NCBI GenBank assembly: GCA_049301135.1
Contig: JBAQKP010000180.1
Location: 1 to 13,689 of the forward strand
DNA length: 13,689 nt
Source: JAYXXU01 sp049301135
GTDB taxonomy: Bacteria > Pseudomonadota > Gammaproteobacteria > Pseudomonadales > Moraxellaceae
Direction: 5' to 3'
Part shown: positions 1-5,360 of the stretch, in pieces
Layout: each line of letters starts with the position of its first letter
Position numbering within the stretch: position 1 is the stretch's first letter
Made by a program: the position numbers and the translations under genes
Notes under the pieces: model-generated
Database searches by the model: none
What the model was told of the DNA's origin: nothing
What the model saw: only the letters and a program-made list of their open reading frames with translations

Positions 1-1
1 T

Positions 2-67
2 GCCAGTCATCGGGGCAGTTCGACCTATATTAATACCGGCGGCTGGTCATCGGGTGGGCATAAATAA
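2..67 (+). CDS. Possible C-terminal end of an unidentified upstream gene (partial)
   Basis: Reading from base 2 gives a short open tail that ends SSTYINTGGWSSGGHK and stops at TAA (65-67). The glycine/serine-rich end could be the C-terminus of a protein whose body lies left of the window. Only 21 codons are visible, no domain can be assigned, and another frame (starting at base 3) is also open here, so coding status is uncertain. If real, the gene runs in the same direction as the nuo genes and ends about 250 nt before nuoA. Confidence 0.25.
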   Translation, partial: ASHRGSSTYINTGGWSSGGHK

Positions 68-150
68 CCAGACCGGCACGAACCCATCTACGATTTTAGA
101 CTACGACTTTAGGCGCATACCGCAACAGGCCAATCGCCCCAAATCTAACA

Positions 151-182
151 CCGCTGCGGGCTCGCGCGGCGCTGTTGAGCGG
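151..182 (+). terminator. Weak terminator-like hairpin before nuoA
   Basis: CCGCT (151-155) can pair with AGCGG (178-182), and GCG (156-158) with CGC (170-172). This gives an interrupted 8-bp stem with a 5-nt bulge on the 3' side, followed by a T-rich but not pure-T tract (183-204). It could end transcription of an upstream gene before the nuo promoter. The stem is imperfect and alternative pairings exist, so this is a suggestion only. Confidence 0.2.
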
Positions 183-183
183 C

Positions 184-212
184 TTTATGTTTTCGTTTCT
201 GCTTTGTATAGA
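184..212 (+). promoter_or_regulatory. Candidate sigma-70 promoter for the nuo operon
   Basis: TATAGA (207-212) resembles a -10 box and lies 17 nt after TTTATG (184-189), a poor -35 match (3 of 6). The surrounding patch is the most AT-rich part of the leader and would give a 5' untranslated region of about 100 nt before nuoA. TTAAAT at 223-228 is an alternative -10. The matches are weak and the true start site could lie elsewhere, including left of the window. Confidence 0.2.
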
Positions 213-305
213 AAATTTACTGTTAAATCGAGTAAACTTCGCGGCAAGTGTATCTATTTCAGTGCTGCGCCGACGATGGGGTTGGCGCACTGTATCTGGC
301 CAGCT

Positions 306-310
306 AGGAG
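306..310 (+). promoter_or_regulatory. Ribosome binding site that fixes the nuoA start
   Basis: AGGAG lies 10 nt before the ATG at 321. The other in-frame ATGs at 54 and 276 have no comparable purine-rich motif. With the protein starting at 321, NuoA begins directly before its first membrane helix, as in the family. Confidence 0.7.
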
Positions 311-320
311 TACTCCCCGC

Positions 321-887
321 ATGAGCGCCCTTACAACACAAAACTGGGCACTGATTGCCTTTGTGATTGGTGTGGTTTTTCTGTGTGTTTTCATGCTCAC
401 CGTGCCACAACTGCTTGGTGGTCGTTCCAAAGCCCGCGCCAAACACGAGCCATTTGAGTCGGGTGTGGTCGGGGCGGGTGGTGCGCGGATGCGTCTGTCC
501 GTCAAGTTTTATCTGGTTGCGATTTTCTTCGTAATCTTCGATTTAGAAGCGTTGTTCTTGTATACATGGTCGGTCGCGGTGCGCGATGTCGGCTGGCAAG
601 GCTTTATTGCGGCCACTATTTTTGTGCTGATTTTGATTGTGGGCTTGGTGTACGAACTGAGCACAGGGGCATTGAATTGGTCGCCGTCCGATCTGGCCAA
701 AGCCAATCGGCAACGCACGCTAAAAGCGACCGGCAATCCGATGTTGGCGCTGGCTGAGATTACTCGTTTTAATGGCGTGGAAGAGTTAGAGCGCGATCCA
801 ACCGGCAAAGTGCCCGCACAGTTGTCTGGCCGCGTTAAATCCAAGCTGTCCAAAGCCCAATCATCTCAGTCATCTGAACAGGAGTAA
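321..887 (+). CDS. nuoA: NADH-quinone oxidoreductase subunit A (NuoA)
   Basis: NuoA is a small membrane subunit of complex I, packed against NuoH, NuoJ and NuoK near the quinone site. The 188-residue product has three predicted membrane helices (about 8-30, 62-84 and 92-112). The family signature runs from FESGVV (about 45-50) to FDLEALFLY (73-81), including the conserved acidic pair D74 and E76 in the second helix. The ATG at 321 is chosen for its AGGAG motif and its agreement with family N-termini; the frame is open further upstream but that part is not NuoA-like. After the third helix there is a long hydrophilic tail (about 113-188) that makes the protein some 40 residues longer than E. 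coli NuoA. It contains AEITRFN (145-151) and ends in a Ser/Lys/Gln-rich stretch. From memory, Acinetobacter NuoA has a similar tail. It is the first gene of the operon, 6 nt before nuoB. Confidence 0.95.
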   Translation: MSALTTQNWALIAFVIGVVFLCVFMLTVPQLLGGRSKARAKHEPFESGVVGAGGARMRLSVKFYLVAIFFVIFDLEALFLYTWSVAVRDVGWQGFIAATIFVLILIVGLVYELSTGALNWSPSDLAKANRQRTLKATGNPMLALAEITRFNGVEELERDPTGKVPAQLSGRVKSKLSKAQSSQSSEQE

Positions 888-893
888 TACGGG

Positions 894-1571
894 ATGAAAT
901 ATACCCTGACCCGTGCGAATCCCGATGCTGACCAGTACCCGATGCAAGACCGGCATGATGTTGAAGATCCACTGAGTGCTGATCTTGACCGCAATATCAT
1001 CATGACCCGTCTAGAAGACATGTTGCATGGTGCGGTGAACTGGGGGCGTAAAAACTCGTTGTGGCCGTATAACTTCGGTACGTCATGTTGCTATGTTGAA
1101 ATGGCCACCACACTGACCGCAGTGCATGACATGTCGCGTTTTGGCGCAGAGGTTATCCGCGCTTCACCGCGTCAGGCGGATCTGATGATCGTGGCGGGCA
1201 CTTGCTTTGTCAAAATGGCACCGGTGATTCAGCGCCTCTACGAACAAATGCTCGAACCGAAATGGGTGATTTCGATGGGTGCATGTGCCAACTCAGGCGG
1301 CATGTACGATATTTACTCAGTGGTACAAGGCGTGGATAAAATTATTCCGGTTGATGTGTACATCCCCGGTTGTCCACCACGTCCTGAAGCGGTGCTGCAA
1401 GGCTTGATGGTGCTACAAGAGTCGATCCAAAAAGAGCGCCGTTCACTGTCAGCGGTCATCGGTGATGACTTGAAGCCGATCTATCGCCCGAAGATGTTGC
1501 CGGAGCGTGATCGTAAGCAGGCCGAGCGGATTGCCGTGACCAACCTACGCTCACCCGATGGGATTGAATAA
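894..1571 (+). CDS. nuoB: NADH-quinone oxidoreductase subunit B (NuoB), cluster N2
   Basis: NuoB is a peripheral-arm subunit at the membrane interface that holds [4Fe-4S] cluster N2, the last electron carrier before quinone. The 225-residue protein shows the four N2 ligands: the adjacent pair C65-C66 (in FGTSCCYVEM), C131 (SMGACANSGG) and C160 (YIPGCPPRPE). It also has the near-invariant stretches VAGTCFVKMAPVIQRLYEQM and ERIAVTNLR, typical of gammaproteobacterial NuoB. AGGAG (880-884) lies 9 nt before the ATG and overlaps the end of nuoA, so the two genes are probably translationally linked. Its length matches the family. It is followed by a 100-nt spacer, unusually long for this operon. Confidence 0.98.
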   Translation: MKYTLTRANPDADQYPMQDRHDVEDPLSADLDRNIIMTRLEDMLHGAVNWGRKNSLWPYNFGTSCCYVEMATTLTAVHDMSRFGAEVIRASPRQADLMIVAGTCFVKMAPVIQRLYEQMLEPKWVISMGACANSGGMYDIYSVVQGVDKIIPVDVYIPGCPPRPEAVLQGLMVLQESIQKERRSLSAVIGDDLKPIYRPKMLPERDRKQAERIAVTNLRSPDGIE

Positions 1572-1671
1572 GCCCACCCGTACTCAAGTGTCGGGTCAGC
1601 TATCCCCTGTATTTCGGTCGTTTGCTGTCGCAGCGACCCAGCCGATTTTGTCATTATAGGAAGCCAAGCCA
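1572..1671 (+). promoter_or_regulatory. 100-nt nuoB-nuoCD spacer with inverted repeats
   Basis: This is the only long gap inside the operon. Two inverted repeats are visible. ACCCG (1576-1580) pairs with CGGGT (1592-1596). GGTCG (1616-1620) pairs with CGACC (1634-1638) and can be extended by CTG (1625-1627) with CAG (1631-1633) around a TCG loop. ATTTTG follows the second stem a few bases later, but there is no strong T-run, so it is not a convincing terminator. The nuoCD ribosome binding site AGGAAG (1658-1663) lies 8 nt before its ATG. An RNA-processing site, attenuator or internal promoter are all possible; nothing in the sequence decides. Confidence 0.35.
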
Positions 1672-3462
1672 ATGGCTGAAACTCAAACTGCCTCCGCAGA
1701 GGCCGCGCCAGTGGATTCCCGTTCAGCATTTGCAATCGTCGAAGAGTTGCGTGCAAAGTTCGGCGATTGGCTCCATTTACAGCAGACGTTGGATGATTTT
1801 CCAACCCTGTGGGTGACTCGCTCACAATTGCTGGATGTGTTGTTGTTTTTGCGCACTGTGCCACGTCCGTATGTGATGTTGTATGACTTGTCGGCGATGG
1901 ACGAGCGGATGCGCACCCATCGTGAAGGCTTGCCGCCGTCTGACTTTACTGTGTTCTATCATCTGTTGTCGCTTGAGCGTAACAGTGATGTGCGGATCAA
2001 GGTCGCATTGTCCGAAGCGGATCTGAACGTGCCGACCGCGACCCGTATCTGGCCGAATGCCAACTGGTACGAACGCGAAGTGTGGGACATGTTCGGTATT
2101 AAGTTTGACGGTCATCCGTTGCTACGGCGGATTCTATTGCCGACCTATTGGGAAGGCCATCCACTGCGCAAAGAATACTCGGCGCGCGCGACCGAGTACA
2201 CACCGTATCATCAGACCCAAGCCAAACAAGATTTTGAGCAAGAGCATTTGCGTTTTGTGCCCGAAGATTGGGGCATGAAGCGTGGCAACAAAGACGAGGA
2301 CTTTATGTTCTTGAACTTGGGGCCAAACCACCCCTCTGCGCACGGTGCATTTCGGGTGATTTTGCAGCTTGATGGCGAGGAAGTGCTCGACTGTATTCCG
2401 GACATCGGTTACCACCATCGTGGTGTCGAAAAGATGGCGGAGCGGCAGACGTGGCATTCGTTTATTCCGTATACCGACCGTGTCGATTATCTCGGTGGGG
2501 TTGCCCAAAATCTACCGTATGTGATGGCGGTCGAAAAGCTGGCAGGGATTACCCATATTCCTGAACGCGCACAAACCATCCGCGTGATGATGAGCGAGTT
2601 TTTCCGGATTAATAACCACTTATTGTTTATCGGGACGGCGATTCAGGACGCAGGCGGCATGACGCCGGTGTTCTATATGTTTACCGACCGGCAAAAAGTC
2701 TACGATGTGGTCGAGGCGATTACTGGTTTTCGCATGCATCCGGCATGGTTTCGGATCGGTGGGGTGGCGCACGATCTGCCGCATGGCTGGGATCGTTTGG
2801 TGCGTGAATTCCTCGACTGGATGCCGAAGCGTCTCGATGAGTACATGACCGCCGCCCTGAAAAACAAAGTGATGATTGCACGGACGCGGCATGTCGCGCA
2901 GTACGATGCCAAGCAAGCGCTGGCATGGGGCGTGACGGGTACGGGTCTACGCGCAACCGGTATTGATTTTGACTTGCGTAAAGCCCGTCCGTATAGCGGC
3001 TATGAAAACTTCGATTTTGAAGTGCCGCTCGGTCAGCATGGTGATGCTTATGATCGGATTTTGGTGCATTTTGAAGAGATTAAGCAGTCATTGCGGATCA
3101 TTGAGCAATGCCTGAAAAACATGCCGTCGGGTGCATACAAAGCCGATCATCCGCTGTCTGTGCCACCACCAAAAGATAAAACCCTCAAAGACATCGAAAC
3201 CTTGATTAATCACTTCGTCTCGGTGTCGTGGGGGCCTGTGATGCCTGCGGCTGAAGCGTCGATGATGTGTGAAGTGGTGAAAGGCGCGAACAGCTATTAC
3301 TTGACCTCTGACAAATCGACCATGAGCTATCGGACGCGGATTCGCACGCCGACCTTCCCGCATTTGCAGCAAATGCCGTCGGTGATTAACGGCAGTTTGG
3401 TCTCAGACTTGATTATTTATTTAGCGACCATCGATATTGTGATGGCCGATGTGGATCGCTAA
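1672..3462 (+). CDS. nuoCD: Fused NADH-quinone oxidoreductase subunit C/D (NuoCD)
   Basis: This is a fusion of the 30-kDa (NuoC) and 49-kDa (NuoD) subunits of the hydrophilic arm. NuoD builds most of the quinone-reduction pocket next to NuoB cluster N2. In 596 residues, the NuoC part (about 15-190) carries the signature ANWYEREVWDMFGI (130-143) and LPTYWEGHPLRKEY (156-169). The NuoD part starts near FLNLGPNHPSAHG (213-225). H224 and Y273 (in DRVDYLGG) fall at the spacing of the quinone-headgroup ligands known as His38 and Tyr87 in Thermus Nqo4. Other NuoD landmarks are GYHHRGVEKMAE (247-258), the ATGIDFD region, and the C-terminal SVINGSLVSDLI followed by MADVDR. The fusion is standard in many gammaproteobacteria, and the length is close to E. 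coli NuoCD. The reading frame is intact across the linker (about 190-210), so this is a true fusion and not two overlapping genes. nuoE begins 15 nt later. Confidence 0.98.
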   Translation: MAETQTASAEAAPVDSRSAFAIVEELRAKFGDWLHLQQTLDDFPTLWVTRSQLLDVLLFLRTVPRPYVMLYDLSAMDERMRTHREGLPPSDFTVFYHLLSLERNSDVRIKVALSEADLNVPTATRIWPNANWYEREVWDMFGIKFDGHPLLRRILLPTYWEGHPLRKEYSARATEYTPYHQTQAKQDFEQEHLRFVPEDWGMKRGNKDEDFMFLNLGPNHPSAHGAFRVILQLDGEEVLDCIPDIGYHHRGVEKMAERQTWHSFIPYTDRVDYLGGVAQNLPYVMAVEKLAGITHIPERAQTIRVMMSEFFRINNHLLFIGTAIQDAGGMTPVFYMFTDRQKVYDVVEAITGFRMHPAWFRIGGVAHDLPHGWDRLVREFLDWMPKRLDEYMTAALKNKVMIARTRHVAQYDAKQALAWGVTGTGLRATGIDFDLRKARPYSGYENFDFEVPLGQHGDAYDRILVHFEEIKQSLRIIEQCLKNMPSGAYKADHPLSVPPPKDKTLKDIETLINHFVSVSWGPVMPAAEASMMCEVVKGANSYYLTSDKSTMSYRTRIRTPTFPHLQQMPSVINGSLVSDLIIYLATIDIVMADVDR

Positions 3463-3477
3463 CCGGAGCACACGATT

Positions 3478-3987
3478 ATGATGATTTTGACTGATCGAAA
3501 GCCACGCGTAAACATCGAAGCGATTCTGACCGCACAAGAGATTCATGATATTGAGCACTATATGCATCACTATCCTGATCCGCGTGCAGCGAGTCTTGAC
3601 GCGCTGAAGATCGTGCAAAAGCGCAATGGCTGGGTCGATGATGTACAGGTCAGTGCGATTGCGCAAAAACTTGGCATTCCGGCCACTGACATCGAAGGCG
3701 TGGCGACGTTTTACAATCGGATTTATCGCCAACCCGTCGGGCGGCATGTGATTTTGATTTGTGATTCGATTGCGTGTTTCTTGATGGGTGCAGAAAGTCT
3801 GGCTGAAGCGTTTAAGCGTGAGCTGGGCATTCAGTACGGCCAAACCACCGCAGACAATCGCTTTACCTTGCTGCCGATTTGCTGTTTGGGTAATTGCGAT
3901 AAAGCACCAACCTTGATGATTGATGAAGACACCCATAGTCTGGTGACGATTGAGTCGATCCGTGGTCTATTGGAGCAATACGCATGA
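3478..3987 (+). CDS. nuoE: NADH-quinone oxidoreductase subunit E (NuoE), cluster N1a
   Basis: NuoE is the 24-kDa-type subunit of the NADH dehydrogenase module. It has a helical N-terminal part and a thioredoxin-like domain holding [2Fe-2S] cluster N1a. The four ligands are visible as C95 and C100 (ICDSIAC) plus C136 and C140 (CCLGNC), with GQTTADNRFTLLP in between, matching the gammaproteobacterial form closely. At 169 residues it has the usual length. Two ATGs lie in tandem (3478 and 3481). The first is preferred because GGAG (3465-3468) is 9 nt upstream of it, but the choice changes only one residue. Its stop overlaps the nuoF start (ATGA), as expected for two subunits that assemble 1:1. 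Confidence 0.97.
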   Translation: MMILTDRKPRVNIEAILTAQEIHDIEHYMHHYPDPRAASLDALKIVQKRNGWVDDVQVSAIAQKLGIPATDIEGVATFYNRIYRQPVGRHVILICDSIACFLMGAESLAEAFKRELGIQYGQTTADNRFTLLPICCLGNCDKAPTLMIDEDTHSLVTIESIRGLLEQYA

Positions 3988-5348
3988 ATAGCCAACCCAA
4001 CAGCCAGCCTAATACCGAGCCGAAGCCGATTCATGGCAATGGCACCGCCGACACCCATCCACTGACGTGGCGCTTAAAGCATCATGAGTTTGTGCATGAT
4101 GTGGCGACTTATGAGCAGCTAGAAGGCTATGCGGGCATGAAAAAAGCCCTCAGCATGACCCCTGCCGAAGTACAAGCGATCATCAAAGATGCCACCGTAA
4201 AAGGTCGCGGTGGTGCGGGTTTTCCAGCGGGGATCAAGTGGTCGCTGATGGCACCAAACGATGGTGGCCCTCGCTATCTGATCTGTAATGCCGACGAGAT
4301 GGAGCCGGGTACCTTTAAAGATCGTTTACTGATGGAAAAGCTACCGCATCAGTTGATCGAAGGCATGATCATCGCCGCCTACACATTGGAAGCGACGCTG
4401 GGCTATATCTTTATCCGTGGTGAATATATTGAAGCCGCCCAATACCTGAACAAAGCGCTAGACGATGTGCGTGCCAAAGGCTATCTGGGCAGCAATATTC
4501 TGGAGACTGGCTGGGCGTTTGATATGCATGTGCATACCGGCGCAGGACGTTATATCTGTGGCGAAGAAACCGCCCTGATTAACTCGCTGGAAGGCCGCCG
4601 TGCCAATCCACGCACCAAGCCGCCGTTTCCGCAAGTCGCCGGTGCTTGGGGTCGGCCGACCATCGTCAACAACGTCGAAACCTTTAACAACTTGCCGTCG
4701 ATTTTGCTGCGTGGCGCGGAGTGGTACAAAAACCTATCCGCCCACAAATCACCAGATCCTGGTACCAAGATTTACGGTGTGTCGGGTAAGGTCAAATTCC
4801 CCGGCCTGTGGGAGTTGCCATTTGGTACGACCGCCCGCGAAGTGATCGAACAACACGCCGGTGGCATGCAAGACGGTTTAACCCTGAAAGCTTGGCTGCC
4901 CGGTGGTGCATCGACTGACTTTTTAACGCCAGATCATCTCGACCTGCCGATGGATGGTGACACCATCATGAAAGCCGGTTCGCGGCTCGGCACGTGTCTG
5001 ATCATGGTGGTCGACGAAACGCAAAACATGGTGGCGCTGGTGCGTAACCTTGAAGAGTTTTTTGCGCGTGAGTCGTGTGGTTGGTGTACACCGTGCCGTG
5101 ATGGTCTGCCGTGGGGTGTTAAAATCCTGCGCGGCCTTGAGCGCGGTGAAGGCCAGATGCAAGATATTGAACATCTGACCGAACTGACCAAGAATCTCTG
5201 GATCGGCAAAACCTTTTGCGCCCACGCACCTGGTGCGATGGAGCCGCTACAAAGCGCGTTAAAGTATTTCCGTAGCGAGTTTGAAGCAGGGGTCAAACCC
5301 GTTGCTGCTCAAGCCAGCCTGACCAAAAACATCGTTAAGCAAGCATAA
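3984..5348 (+). CDS. nuoF: NADH-quinone oxidoreductase subunit F (NuoF), NADH/FMN site and cluster N3
   Basis: NuoF is the 51-kDa-type catalytic subunit. It binds NADH, takes a hydride onto FMN and passes electrons to [4Fe-4S] cluster N3. In 454 residues the glycine-rich nucleotide loop GRGGAGFPAG is at 74-83, followed by CNADEMEPGTFKDR (101-114) and the GAGRYICGEETALI segment (187-200) of the FMN/NADH fold. The N3 ligands are C365, C368 and C371 (SCGWCTPCRDG) plus C412 (FCAHAPG). The start overlaps the nuoE stop by 4 nt and has GGAG (3972-3975) 8 nt upstream, which supports translational coupling. The first 20 or so residues are polar and low-complexity, with a short NSQPNSQPN repeat, and lie before the conserved HPLTWRL. 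From memory, relatives in Moraxellaceae also have a variable N-terminus here. Confidence 0.98.
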   Translation: MNSQPNSQPNTEPKPIHGNGTADTHPLTWRLKHHEFVHDVATYEQLEGYAGMKKALSMTPAEVQAIIKDATVKGRGGAGFPAGIKWSLMAPNDGGPRYLICNADEMEPGTFKDRLLMEKLPHQLIEGMIIAAYTLEATLGYIFIRGEYIEAAQYLNKALDDVRAKGYLGSNILETGWAFDMHVHTGAGRYICGEETALINSLEGRRANPRTKPPFPQVAGAWGRPTIVNNVETFNNLPSILLRGAEWYKNLSAHKSPDPGTKIYGVSGKVKFPGLWELPFGTTAREVIEQHAGGMQDGLTLKAWLPGGASTDFLTPDHLDLPMDGDTIMKAGSRLGTCLIMVVDETQNMVALVRNLEEFFARESCGWCTPCRDGLPWGVKILRGLERGEGQMQDIEHLTELTKNLWIGKTFCAHAPGAMEPLQSALKYFRSEFEAGVKPVAAQASLTKNIVKQA

Positions 5349-5360
5349 GGAACTCGACAG

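Larger units (their letters stand above)
68..305 (+). other. Intergenic/leader region upstream of nuoA
   Basis: This stretch shows no convincing gene. It contains a GC-rich segment (about 150-182) able to form a weak hairpin, then an AT-richer patch (about 183-260) that is the likeliest place for the operon promoter. One frame stays open through the whole stretch and joins nuoA in frame, but its translation has no complex I character and its ATGs at 54 and 276 lack a clear ribosome binding site. I read it as untranslated leader. Confidence 0.5.

Noticed and set aside
222..238. GTTAAAT/GTAAACT pair resembling an ArcA-type direct repeat upstream of nuoA
   Set aside because: The match is loose and the 10-nt phase is not the usual one. 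I have no evidence that this organism has ArcA.
54..320. N-terminal extension of NuoA from the ATG at 54 (or 276)
   Set aside because: The added residues have no complex I similarity, neither ATG has a clear ribosome binding site, and the ATG at 321 has AGGAG at good spacing and fits the family N-terminus.
1616..1650. Intrinsic terminator between nuoB and nuoCD
   Set aside because: The stem is interrupted by a bulge, the following T-run is only four bases and is displaced from the stem, and termination here would cut off ten essential partners of nuoA and nuoB.
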